The notes under the pieces: model-generated
The model's database searches: none
Told to the model about the DNA's origin: nothing
Seen by the model: only the letters and a program-made list of their open reading frames with translations
Source: an uncultured Bacilli bacterium
GTDB lineage: Bacteria > Bacillota_I > Bacilli_A > RFN20 > CAG-288
Length of the DNA: 64,000 nt
Assembly (NCBI GenBank): GCA_944349335.1
Contig: CALVMW010000001.1
Span: forward strand, 268,309 to 332,308
Reading direction: 5' to 3'
Position numbers and translations under genes: made by a program
Shown here: piece after piece, positions 45,625 to 54,118 of the stretch
How the letters are laid out: the number at the start of each line of letters is the position of its first letter
How positions within the stretch are numbered: the stretch's first letter is position 1

Positions 45625-48132
45625 ATGGCTTTATCGATTTTTTTTAATTACACTCTCAATAATAAAAAATTCGATAACGATATCTTTTATAGCGAAGAAT
45701 TTGTCGATTTCTTAGTCACAAACTATCTTATGACTAAAAAAGACTACACAGCTAACATTTCAGAGATAAAAGACCATTTACTTAATTTCTATAAAATAGA
45801 TAAAATTAATATTAATTCATATTCATTTACTCCTTGTGAAAATATTTTTAAAAAGAAATCTTATACCCTGAAAAAAAGATATATTAATCTCTATAAAGTT
45901 GTAAAAAATAATATTCAAAAGATTAGTGAATTTAATAACGATAACGTCTATCAATATATTTTCGAAGAAGGTTCTCGTTATAATTTTAATATTCAATATC
46001 TTTTAACACTTGTTTTGTCTTTGTTTTACAATCAAAACAACGAACCATTTATTGAATTTATTCTTTTTAAAACATATCTTCATCTTCATCAATATCTTAT
46101 CTCTATTGATTATCACCTATCCTCTCTTTCAAAAGAATATAGTGGAATCTTAGTTGACAAAATGACTGATAATCAGATCATTAAAAAACTTCTTTCTGCT
46201 TTTGAAATCAAACAGCTAGGTGAATTAAGGAAATATTCACCCTTACTTATCTTATCTATCTTTTCTTATGAACTTGATGACTTTATCGATAAATTGTCTC
46301 ACATGATTCCTTTAGATTTAGAAAGTTTTACTAAGAAAATTGATGAAGCTTATTCAGTCTTAAAACCAAATGAAGAAGTGATGATTTTAGAAAAATATAC
46401 TTTGAAAGAACCGAAGAAAAAAACATTAGATGAAATAGGTAAAAGTTATGGTATCACAAGAGAAAGAGTACGGCAGATTATCAAAAATGGCATAAACAAG
46501 CTCAAAAAGCAATTTGCTAAAAATATCTACATTTATGAAGCTTGTTATCAATTAATTAAAAAGGATAAAGCTTATTTTTTAGTAGATGAACTAAGAGAAT
46601 ATTTCATCGATGAAAGTTATTTAAAAAAATACCTGATTCTTATTCTTTCTTCTGAAAGTAACCTTGTCTTTGATATCAATTACCTTATCCTCTACGATAA
46701 AAATGAAATAAATATCAATGCGATTATAAAAGAAATTGAAAAGAAGATAGGATTTACTATCCCTGAAGAGGATACTATCAATTTAAACTTATCTTATAAA
46801 GCGATTATTAAACATCATTATAGGCTCAATAATAATATTTATATAGTTGAAAACTGTTTAACTTCAAGCCTCTATAAGTTTATTTTGGACACCTACTTTA
46901 AAGAGGGCTACCTTGTCTCTTCTGAGAAAGATTTTACTTTCTTTAAAGAAAAATTAGAAAATGATTTTCATTTTAATACTTCAAAATTAAATATGCATAG
47001 TGTCCAAGCTTCTATTGAAAGATTTCCTGACTATGTACAAATAAATAGAGGAAAGTATCGCAATATTAAATATGGTCCTTCTTTAGATGACAATTTAAAA
47101 GAAGATATTTTCACATATATTAACTCTAATCCACCCATTGTCTTCTACCATACGATTTATCAAAATTTTGAAACTAAATTAAAAGCTCTCGGAATCAATA
47201 ATTCCTTTTATTTAAAAGGTCTAATCGATAGAGAACTACCCGATAATCTTCATAGTAAAAGAGATTATATTCAAATTGATGGAAAGGAAACTAGCTACAA
47301 TTATCTTATAAACTTCCTTCATTCATTCCCATATATAATTCATTATCAAGATCTTGTCGATAAGTTCCCTGGTGTCAAACTTTATACTTTTAATAACATA
47401 ATCTATAAAGAGATGAATAATGGTTTGATTTGGTTAAAAAATAAAGATCTCATATATCTAAAAAATACTTCCTTAGATGAAGAAGATAAAAAAAGATTAT
47501 TTAATATCATCACACTTTTGATGGATGAATTAGATGGAATAACAGTAAATTCTAAATCGATCTATAATGAGTTATTAAATACAGCAGATCCTATCTTAAA
47601 AAAACTTCCATTTATCACTTCTAGTTTCGATCTTTTTTCATTAATTGTCGCTCTTTTTTCTGACACTTTCTTTTTCCGTCGACCTTTTATCTATAAAAAT
47701 AAAATTGAATCATCATTTCAAGGAATAAATAATCTATACCGCTATCTAAAAACCCTTGATTCCTTTAATATAAATACAGTCATGGACTATATGCAAAAAT
47801 TGAATATCAAAAATTTAAATAGTTATTTAGCCTTAATGGATTCATTTGCTACTAATTTTGTCCAAATAGATAGTGACACAATGGTAAAAAAAGAAAAATT
47901 TAAAGCAGAAGATATTAATAAATTCTCGCAAATTTTGGAAAACTATTTTAAAACACACGACAGGATCAATACTGTGAATTTTAAAGATTTTGCAGAATTT
48001 GAAATTTTAAAGTTCAATTGGAATAAATATCTTTTAGTTGGTCTCATCCGTACATTTTATAGCGATGAATATTCGATAATCGAAACTAATAAAAAATATA
48101 ATCTAACTGATTTTATTATAAAAAAGAAATGA
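45625..48132 (+). CDS. Large protein with a central sigma-70 region-4-like helix-turn-helix
   Basis: Not recognised as a whole. The 835-residue, Lys/Asn/Ile/Phe-rich protein has one clear motif: KTLDEIGKSYGITRERVRQI at about 270-289, the DNA-binding turn of sigma-70 region 4. Before it, residues 185-240 (FEIKQLGELRKYSPLLIL) resemble the helix-hairpin-helix of the RNA polymerase alpha C-terminal domain. After it come several 60-90 residue blocks (for example about 485-560 and 560-625) that look like repeated winged helices. It has no sigma region 2, so it cannot melt a promoter. Good ribosome site TAGGAGG. It may be a regulator or a nucleic-acid-binding scaffold. Confidence 0.7.
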   Translation: MALSIFFNYTLNNKKFDNDIFYSEEFVDFLVTNYLMTKKDYTANISEIKDHLLNFYKIDKININSYSFTPCENIFKKKSYTLKKRYINLYKVVKNNIQKISEFNNDNVYQYIFEEGSRYNFNIQYLLTLVLSLFYNQNNEPFIEFILFKTYLHLHQYLISIDYHLSSLSKEYSGILVDKMTDNQIIKKLLSAFEIKQLGELRKYSPLLILSIFSYELDDFIDKLSHMIPLDLESFTKKIDEAYSVLKPNEEVMILEKYTLKEPKKKTLDEIGKSYGITRERVRQIIKNGINKLKKQFAKNIYIYEACYQLIKKDKAYFLVDELREYFIDESYLKKYLILILSSESNLVFDINYLILYDKNEININAIIKEIEKKIGFTIPEEDTINLNLSYKAIIKHHYRLNNNIYIVENCLTSSLYKFILDTYFKEGYLVSSEKDFTFFKEKLENDFHFNTSKLNMHSVQASIERFPDYVQINRGKYRNIKYGPSLDDNLKEDIFTYINSNPPIVFYHTIYQNFETKLKALGINNSFYLKGLIDRELPDNLHSKRDYIQIDGKETSYNYLINFLHSFPYIIHYQDLVDKFPGVKLYTFNNIIYKEMNNGLIWLKNKDLIYLKNTSLDEEDKKRLFNIITLLMDELDGITVNSKSIYNELLNTADPILKKLPFITSSFDLFSLIVALFSDTFFFRRPFIYKNKIESSFQGINNLYRYLKTLDSFNINTVMDYMQKLNIKNLNSYLALMDSFATNFVQIDSDTMVKKEKFKAEDINKFSQILENYFKTHDRINTVNFKDFAEFEILKFNWNKYLLVGLIRTFYSDEYSIIETNKKYNLTDFIIKKK

Positions 48133-48172
48133 GAAACTTTATCTTTTTTATAAATAGTTTTAACATATAAAT

Positions 48173-48805
48173 ATGATTTATATTGTAACTAATGAAGAAG
48201 CAAAACAAGCAGATATAGATACGATAAAAAGAGGAACGCCTTCTCTAGAATTGATGGAAAGAGCAGGAAGAGGTATTTTTGAGATTCTTCAAAAAAGAAT
48301 AGAGAAAAATAAAAAAATACTTATCATCGCTGGATTAGGTGGAAACGGAGGAGATGGTTTTGTTTTAGGTCGCTATCTTTTTGAAGATAATTATGATGTT
48401 TCAATTTATCCTTTAGATGGAAAAGAAAATGAAGAAAGAAAAATAAATAGAGAACTATATAAAGGAAAAATAACAGACAAGATCGATAATTATGATTATT
48501 ATATCGATGCTATCTTTGGTATTGGACTACAAAGAAAAATAAGTGAACCTATTTACTCTCTTATATCAAAAATAAATAATTATCCAGGCTATAAAGTAGC
48601 AATTGACATTCCTTCAGGTATAAATGGAACAACTGGAGAAATAATGACAATAGCTTTTAAAGCAGATTTAGTAATCACAATTCAAAATGTCAAAATTGGC
48701 ATGTTACAAGAAGAAGCTAAAAAATATTATAAAGAATTAGAAGTTCTTGATGTTGCTATTCATGCTGATGACGAAAGTAATTTTAAGATATATAATAAAA
48801 ATTGA
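48173..48805 (+). CDS. nnrE: NAD(P)H-hydrate epimerase
   Basis: A 210-residue YjeF N-terminal domain protein that interconverts R and S forms of hydrated NAD(P)H for repair. Seen: TPSLELMERAGRGIFEIL, GLGGNGGDGFVLGRYL, DAIFGIGL and the VAIDIPSGINGTTGE loop. The dehydratase domain fused to it in many bacteria is absent. No ribosome site; TAACAT ends 6 bases before the ATG, possibly a -10 box of a leaderless mRNA. Confidence 0.9.
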   Translation: MIYIVTNEEAKQADIDTIKRGTPSLELMERAGRGIFEILQKRIEKNKKILIIAGLGGNGGDGFVLGRYLFEDNYDVSIYPLDGKENEERKINRELYKGKITDKIDNYDYYIDAIFGIGLQRKISEPIYSLISKINNYPGYKVAIDIPSGINGTTGEIMTIAFKADLVITIQNVKIGMLQEEAKKYYKELEVLDVAIHADDESNFKIYNKN

Positions 48806-48833
48806 TAGCGCTTTCAAATGAACTGCTATCAAT
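48801..48833 (+). promoter_or_regulatory. Cre-like operator C within a hairpin
   Basis: TGATAGCGCTTTCA (48803-48816) fits the cre consensus at every fixed position. It also forms the left arm of a perfect 9-bp hairpin ATTGATAGC / GCTATCAAT (48801-48833) that has no T-tract after it. Confidence 0.6.
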
Positions 48834-48883
48834 AAATATTGCTTATTATTTCGATATTTTTTAAATTCCTTTAGACAGCTTTA

Positions 48884-48912
48884 TTTACACCGTTTTCAAT
48901 AAGTGCTATCAT
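48884..48912 (+). promoter_or_regulatory. Promoter of the 389-residue lipoprotein gene with cre-like operator D
   Basis: TTTACA (48884-48889), 17 bases, TATCAT (48907-48912) with extended TGC. The cre-like motif ttacacCGttttca (48885-48898) covers the -35 and spacer, a position where bound repressor would block RNA polymerase. Confidence 0.6.
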
Positions 48913-48935
48913 CTACCAAAATTAAGGAGAAAAAT

Positions 48936-50105
48936 ATGAAAACGAAAATGTTAAAAAAGTTAAGCATACTCTCTCTATCTCTCTTATTGACAAGTTGTAG
49001 TGATACAAGTTCCCTTTCTTCTATCTCATCTTCTAATTCTTCTGCTTCAAATTCAACCTCTTCTGTAGAAGTAGTCGACACAACTGCACCAGTGATAACA
49101 AGTGTCGAAACTGAAAAAACTACTTATTACACAAATGAACCTTTTTCTATCTCGGTAGTAGCAAGCGATGATCAAAGTGACAATCTAACTATCACCTACA
49201 CTTTAACTGATCCTGATGGTGAAGAAGTGCAAGCTTCTGAAGGAGAAGTTACTTTAACAAAAGATGGTCAGTATCAGATCGTTGTTACTGTTAGCGATGA
49301 ATCTGGTAATGAAACAGATAGTGATCCTTTAATCATTGAAGCTTTTGATCCTTATTCTCATTGGACAGAGGAAGAAGAAAGCTTGATGTTAGAGAGCCCT
49401 GGTTACATTATCCCAAAAGGAATCGATTTTAAAGAGACAACAACTGTCACTCAATCTGTCAACCTCAACGATACTGTTTTAGGTGTAATTATCGATAACA
49501 CCGGCATGACACAAGATCAGATTGCTGATTATAATGAGATGCTTGTAAGAGAAGGTTACGCTCAAAATATCTATGAGACTTCTTACTTCGCTTCAACTAT
49601 CCTTAACTCCACTGATATCAGCGTCTATGATAAAAATATTGAAAATGATGATTATGCCTTATTACAATCCTACTATTATAATGACGATTATAAAATTGAA
49701 GCGAGAAAAGTAACTTATGTTATGTCACATGAGTGGGATGAAGAGTTTGTCAATGCTACATTGACGGAGGATTATTCTGCTTTAGTTCCTGCCTTCTCTT
49801 TTGCTGAAGATAATGAAGAAGGCGTCATCTATTTAACTGACTATAATTATATTATGGAGAGTATGGGAACAATAGGTGCTATTCAAGGAAAACTCTTCAA
49901 TGTTACTATTGATGAGATATCTTCCTACCTTGATACTCTCACTGAATTTGGCTATACCGATGCTAGCCTAGATGATCTAATCAATAATGAGACAACTATG
50001 CCAATGTATATGGACATGGAAACATATGCGATGGTAATGATTCAAATTTCCTCTTATCTTGAAGCAGATATTCCATTCTATACTATCGATATTATGTGTA
50101 TGTAA
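48936..50105 (+). CDS. Surface lipoprotein with Ig-like domain and repeated module
   Basis: A 389-residue protein. Signal peptide with lipobox LLTSC (Cys21), a Ser-rich linker (about 22-45), an Ig-like domain (about 48-130, TDPDGEEVQASEGEVTL) and then two related modules: about 165-265 (YNEMLVREGYAQ) and about 290-389 (YLDTLTEFGYTD). The first module resembles a stretch of the 844-residue lipoprotein. Start at 48936, not TTG 48903, because AAGGAG precedes it and the signal peptide begins there. A clear terminator follows. Function unknown; probably envelope-exposed. Confidence 0.85.
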   Translation: MKTKMLKKLSILSLSLLLTSCSDTSSLSSISSSNSSASNSTSSVEVVDTTAPVITSVETEKTTYYTNEPFSISVVASDDQSDNLTITYTLTDPDGEEVQASEGEVTLTKDGQYQIVVTVSDESGNETDSDPLIIEAFDPYSHWTEEEESLMLESPGYIIPKGIDFKETTTVTQSVNLNDTVLGVIIDNTGMTQDQIADYNEMLVREGYAQNIYETSYFASTILNSTDISVYDKNIENDDYALLQSYYYNDDYKIEARKVTYVMSHEWDEEFVNATLTEDYSALVPAFSFAEDNEEGVIYLTDYNYIMESMGTIGAIQGKLFNVTIDEISSYLDTLTEFGYTDASLDDLINNETTMPMYMDMETYAMVMIQISSYLEADIPFYTIDIMCM

Positions 50106-50108
50106 ATA

Positions 50109-50136
50109 AATAGTGCAGGAAACTGCACTATTTTTA
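50109..50136 (+). terminator. Terminator after the 389-residue lipoprotein gene
   Basis: Perfect 10-bp stem AATAGTGCAG / CTGCACTATT with loop GAAA and a T-tract. Confidence 0.9.
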
Positions 50137-50273
50137 TTTACTAAAATAACTAAGCAATCTTTTATAAATAAACAAAAACGAAAAATATTTGTACTCATTT
50201 AACTTTGCTTTAAATAGTGTTTTAAGTAAAAAAATAATTACTTCCTTCTTATAAATATAAGATATTTTACATT

Positions 50274-50310
50274 TGTATCCGCTTTCGAGGCTTCTTGCAT
50301 TGAAAAGCCT
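50274..50310 (+). promoter_or_regulatory. Cre-like operator E and hairpin before the 359-residue lipoprotein gene
   Basis: tgtatcCGctttcg (50274-50287) resembles the other cre-like sites with two mismatches. It is followed by the hairpin GAGGCTT / AAGCCTC (50287-50310), which could be an attenuator. Confidence 0.45.
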
Positions 50311-50346
50311 CATTTTATAAGCAATAATATTAGCGGTGAAGGAATT

Positions 50347-51426
50347 ATGAAAAAACAGTTTATTTTATTTTTATCAGCACTTATATTATCTTCATGTTCA
50401 AGTAACATATCTTCTAGTGAGTCTTCTATCTCTTCAACTGATAATACACTTGATAGTTCGACTTCTTTTTCTGATGAAGAAAATGAACTACTAGAGACAG
50501 ATAAAGAAAAGAGAAGAATTGAACTCTCTTTAAAAGAAGGTACGATCGAAGAAGATTTTGCTGGAAAAGAAGCATATAGAGTTGTTATCCACTCTTTATT
50601 AAAACAAGATACTAGCCTTTATAATCTTGCAGTCTCAACAAGTGAGTTTGGAGCTTCATTTTTAGGTATACCATATACAATAAATATGAAGATGGCTACT
50701 TATGTTACTCCGAGTCAAAGTTTTACAGAAGGTTTAGTCGATGGCGGTATAGTTATTAAAAAAGCACTTCGTAATTATGATAATTATACTAGTACTAATA
50801 TTGTTTACACTGGCAGTACACCTGAAGAATATAGTGAAGATAGTAAAGAAAGTTATGATTATGATGCTTTCTTAGAAAAGTTTGGAAAGTTGTTCCATGG
50901 AACTTATTATGTCGTTGAAGAAGGAGAAAAAGAAACTTTTTTAACTGATAATAAATCTGTCTTTTTAGAATCAGATAATCCATATAAAAAAGAAAAAACA
51001 AGTTCTACACTTTTTGATATAGATGATAATACTATCACTTCTGGTTCTATTATAGAAAATGAAGATAAAACTTTCGAAGTAACTTTATCCTTAGATAATG
51101 ATAAAGGTAACCGCTACTATAAAAAACTCTTTACAAAAGTCGCTGGTTTATATGATGAATTATATACCCATGGTTGCGACTTAACCTTTAAACTTGATAA
51201 AGATTTAAATCTTATCTCATCAAGTTATTCAACTATTTTAGATGTTCCAGTCTTAATCTTTGACGAAGTTCAATATTTTAATGATGTTGAACAGACTATG
51301 GATACTTATTATTATCGTTCTAGTAGTTCTACTTTTACTGTAGGAGATAATTCTTACGATGTGATGATTCCTAGTGTCAGTGAAAGTGAATTTACTGGAT
51401 ACAAATTATTACCACCTAAAAAATAA
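50347..51426 (+). CDS. Surface lipoprotein of unknown function
   Basis: A 359-residue protein with signal peptide and lipobox LILSSC (Cys17), a Ser-rich and then Asp/Glu/Lys-rich linker, and a folded part of about 280 residues rich in Tyr, Ser and Thr, possibly LolA- or DUF-like beta barrel-type strands. No catalytic motif is visible. Ribosome site AAGGA. It is the third lipoprotein in the region and ends in a bidirectional terminator. Confidence 0.8.
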   Translation: MKKQFILFLSALILSSCSSNISSSESSISSTDNTLDSSTSFSDEENELLETDKEKRRIELSLKEGTIEEDFAGKEAYRVVIHSLLKQDTSLYNLAVSTSEFGASFLGIPYTINMKMATYVTPSQSFTEGLVDGGIVIKKALRNYDNYTSTNIVYTGSTPEEYSEDSKESYDYDAFLEKFGKLFHGTYYVVEEGEKETFLTDNKSVFLESDNPYKKEKTSSTLFDIDDNTITSGSIIENEDKTFEVTLSLDNDKGNRYYKKLFTKVAGLYDELYTHGCDLTFKLDKDLNLISSSYSTILDVPVLIFDEVQYFNDVEQTMDTYYYRSSSSTFTVGDNSYDVMIPSVSESEFTGYKLLPPKK

Positions 51427-51459
51427 TTTCTTAAATAGATAACCCCTTCAATGTTATTG

Positions 51460-51488
51460 AAAAAGAGCTCGCAATTGAGCTCTTTTTC
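51460..51488. terminator. Bidirectional terminator between lipoprotein and Vat-like genes
   Basis: Stem AAAAGAGCTC / GAGCTCTTTT with loop GCAATT. Serves both convergent genes. Confidence 0.88.
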
Positions 51489-51492
51489 TTAT

Positions 51493-52119
51493 TCACTTTA
51501 AATTGTCTATATTACCTTTTACTAGTGCTTCAAGATTGTTAAATATCTTCTCTTCATCAAAATCCCACCACTTTAAATTAAGTAATGTTTGAATTTTCTC
51601 TTCTGTAAATCTTTTCTTAACAACGTGACATGGATTACCGACAGCTACCGCATATGGTTCAATATCCTTAGCAACTACTGAATTAGCACCTATAATAGCT
51701 CCATCACCTATATGAACACCAGGAAGAATAGTAACATTTTCTCCTATCCACACATCATTACCGATAATTGTATCACCTTTAAGTGGCAGATCTTCAATTC
51801 TTGGGGTGACTTTTTCCCAGCCATTACCCATGATGTTAAACGGATAAGTAGTAAGTCCATCTAAGCGATGGTTAGCACCGTTCATAATAAATCTTATTCC
51901 TTTAGCGAGAGAACAAAATTTACCGATAATCAATTTATCGCCGATAAATGGATAAAAGTGGGTGACATGCTTTTCAAAATCTTCACCATTAGTTTCGTAA
52001 TCGTCATAATAAGTATAATCACCTACTATAATATTGGGATTTTTAATGATATTTTTGATAAAACACACGCTGGGGACATTAGGATTAGGATGTATTTTAT
52101 TTTTATCCGGTCCAATCAT
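51493..52119 (-). CDS. Vat/CatB-type xenobiotic O-acetyltransferase
   Basis: A 208-residue left-handed beta-helix acetyltransferase. It tracks streptogramin A acetyltransferases (VatA/VatD) closely from memory: VGDYTYYDD, LIIGKFCSL, the catalytic histidine in MNGANHRLDG (His84), TYPFNIMGNGWEK, KGDTIIGNDVWIGENVTILPGV and LLNLKWWDF. Vat proteins inactivate virginiamycin M-type drugs; chromosomal homologs may not. Activity must be shown. Ribosome site AAGGAA. It begins the accessory cluster that ends at tRNA-Glu. Confidence 0.88.
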   Translation of the reverse strand: MIGPDKNKIHPNPNVPSVCFIKNIIKNPNIIVGDYTYYDDYETNGEDFEKHVTHFYPFIGDKLIIGKFCSLAKGIRFIMNGANHRLDGLTTYPFNIMGNGWEKVTPRIEDLPLKGDTIIGNDVWIGENVTILPGVHIGDGAIIGANSVVAKDIEPYAVAVGNPCHVVKKRFTEEKIQTLLNLKWWDFDEEKIFNNLEALVKGNIDNLK

Positions 52120-52180
52120 TTTTTGTATTCCTTCTTAAATTGCCTTTATGTAAAATGGATTTTATATATTTAAAATATAA

Positions 52181-52627
52181 TTATAACTCTTTAGAAAACA
52201 TTACATTATTTTCAGACTCAACAAACCCTTGTTTCTTATAGAATTTATAAGCAGGATAAGTTCTATCAGTACAAAGAATCAAATATTTAATATTGTCTTT
52301 TCGGCATTCTTTTGCAATCGCCTCCATAAAAAATGAACCTAATCCTTTTCCTTGTAAAGAAGTCAAAATACAAAATTCATCTATTCGAAATTGTATTCCT
52401 TCATAAAAATGCATTTTTCTTCCTAAAGCGATACCTAGCAGTTTTTCATCATCATATAAACCATAGGATAAAGAATTAAAAGCTATAGTTAACTCTTTTA
52501 TATACATATCTAACTGATTTAAATCATCCCACTTATCATTCCATGGTTCTTTACTAAAAACAGATAAAAACAAACTTTTAACTTTATCAAAATCTGTTGA
52601 AAAAGGAATCTTTTTGACTACTAACAT
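52181..52627 (-). CDS. GNAT family N-acetyltransferase
   Basis: A 148-residue GNAT protein. The acetyl-CoA loop is EFCILTSLQGKGLGSFFM (Q/R-x-x-G-x-G/A form) and the C-terminal KFYKKQGF strand is typical. Substrate unknown. Ribosome site AAGGAG. Confidence 0.85.
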   Translation of the reverse strand: MLVVKKIPFSTDFDKVKSLFLSVFSKEPWNDKWDDLNQLDMYIKELTIAFNSLSYGLYDDEKLLGIALGRKMHFYEGIQFRIDEFCILTSLQGKGLGSFFMEAIAKECRKDNIKYLILCTDRTYPAYKFYKKQGFVESENNVMFSKEL

Positions 52628-52745
52628 CTCTATCTCCTTTATATTTTGCTATGAAACTATATAATTATAACGTATAACATTTAACCAACAAATTTAACTA
52701 TTATCATCCTTTAAATTCGAAATAAATAAATAATGAAAATTTATT

Positions 52746-53756
52746 TTATTTATTTAATGATTTATAGAAACTGATCAGATTTCGATATGATTTATGATAA
52801 TAATCGATAAGTTGATTCTTTAATTTTCTTGGTTTTAAAACATAGCACTCGGAGCCAAAACGACTAAAATACTGAAATAATTGATCAGAAGAACAATTAA
52901 AGAAATAATGGTCCTCCTCTATCTTATCTGGAATAGGTCTATAAACATATAAGGAGTTAAAAAGTTTTTGTCCTTTTTTAGTTAAAATAATCTCAGCTTC
53001 AGTATCAGATGAATGATAAAAATATTGTGGACCATATTTAATCATCTTCTCAAACTGATTTTTATCTTCTTTAGTAAAACTAACTGGTAAATCTGCAATC
53101 TGACAATCTTGTATTTTAGAAAGTCTAAAAGCCCGACAATAACTACCATCTTTGCAAAGCAGATAATTATATGTTTCTTCTTTAACTGCCGCAATAGCAA
53201 AGGGAGACATAAGAGTTCTATTACCTAAATTATTTTTAGTAGAGACATAAACTTGTTTATTATTTTTTATTGCCTCGAGAGCTTTTTCATATTGTTCTTT
53301 AAAAAGAATTTTTTCTCTTTGATATTGAGGTAAAGCACTATAACTATAAAAAAGTCTTCTAAAATAGTCTGATAAAGTGGATTCTAAAAGAAGATTGTTT
53401 TCTATATAATCAATCACATATGAACTCTTCTTTGTTGGTCTAAAAGATATGTAGAAAGAATATTGATCTTTTTTCTTGTAATCTCTAGAAGAACGTTTAA
53501 CTATTTTATTAATAAAGGAATCGATTTGTTTTATATCTAAACCACTATTGCTTGCTTCTTTTAAAAGACTCTCTTTTTCTTCTTTTTCTCTTTTTGAAAA
53601 AGTTTCAAAATAATTCAAAATTAGCGTATTAATAAATAAATTTTTATTAAGAGAATTATCCTTTTTTCTAAAATCAAAAGACTCTGCATCTCTATTAATA
53701 ATTTTTATTATGCTTTCTGGAACAGCTATTTTTATTTTTTCTAATAAATCAGTCAT
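52746..53756 (-). CDS. WYL-domain transcriptional regulator with ribbon-helix-helix-like N-terminus
   Basis: A 336-residue regulator. The N-terminus (IAVPESIIKIINRDAESF) resembles a ribbon-helix-helix DNA-binding segment; the middle, about 185-225 (SPFAIAAVKEETYNYLLCKD), is a WYL-type fold, which senses ligands or nucleic acids in other systems. WYL proteins often control phage-defence or DNA-damage genes; none is next to it here. Start at 53756 because AGAGGGG precedes that ATG and the upstream 53789 start has none. Function inferred. Confidence 0.65.
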   Translation of the reverse strand: MTDLLEKIKIAVPESIIKIINRDAESFDFRKKDNSLNKNLFINTLILNYFETFSKREKEEKESLLKEASNSGLDIKQIDSFINKIVKRSSRDYKKKDQYSFYISFRPTKKSSYVIDYIENNLLLESTLSDYFRRLFYSYSALPQYQREKILFKEQYEKALEAIKNNKQVYVSTKNNLGNRTLMSPFAIAAVKEETYNYLLCKDGSYCRAFRLSKIQDCQIADLPVSFTKEDKNQFEKMIKYGPQYFYHSSDTEAEIILTKKGQKLFNSLYVYRPIPDKIEEDHYFFNCSSDQLFQYFSRFGSECYVLKPRKLKNQLIDYYHKSYRNLISFYKSLNK

Positions 53757-53810
53757 AATCCCCTCTTTCTTCTTTCTTTTGATAATCACATAGTCTCATC
53801 CTTTCTGGGC

Positions 53811-53837
53811 AAAAAAAGGACTCGATTAGGAGTCCTT
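53811..53837 (-). terminator. Terminator of the DUF4258 pair
   Basis: On the minus strand GGACTC / GAGTCC with loop CTAATC, followed by seven T. Confidence 0.85.
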
Positions 53838-53851
53838 AAAGACAATATAAG

Positions 53852-54118
53852 TTATTTTTTTAGACGTTCTTCTAGGTCTTTCAAATCGATGTTCTTTTCT
53901 CTCAATTCGTCCCCAACCCTAGTAGCGTCGTCTAGAAGTTGTTGGTCTATTGTCTTACCATTTTCTTGTTTATTTACCAAGGCGTATTCATACCTATGAG
54001 CTATATCGTCTTCCAAGTCATAGAGCGAATCCTCAGTAAACGGGAGATATTTGATCAGTTTCTTTCCTGAATAATGTTTTCTGATGAAATCGACCAAGAA
54101 ATCACTTGCCTTTTCCAT
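53852..54118 (-). CDS. Small charged protein paired with the DUF4258-like gene
   Basis: Not recognised. An 88-residue, acidic and helical protein (DSLYDLEDDIAHRYEYALV in the middle, ending ERLKK). The ribosome site AAGGAG lies in the end of the preceding gene, which it overlaps by 17 bp, and a terminator follows, so it is translated. Position and size resemble an antitoxin or partner of the DUF4258 protein (inference). Confidence 0.6.
   Translation of the reverse strand: MEKASDFLVDFIRKHYSGKKLIKYLPFTEDSLYDLEDDIAHRYEYALVNKQENGKTIDQQLLDDATRVGDELREKNIDLKDLEERLKK

Noticed and set aside
45625-48132. Primary or alternative sigma factor
   Set aside because: Only region 4-like sequence is present, regions 2 and 3 are missing, and the protein is far too long.
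48801-48833. Terminator of nnrE
   Set aside because: The stem is perfect, but no T-tract follows, and the left arm is a good cre-like site.
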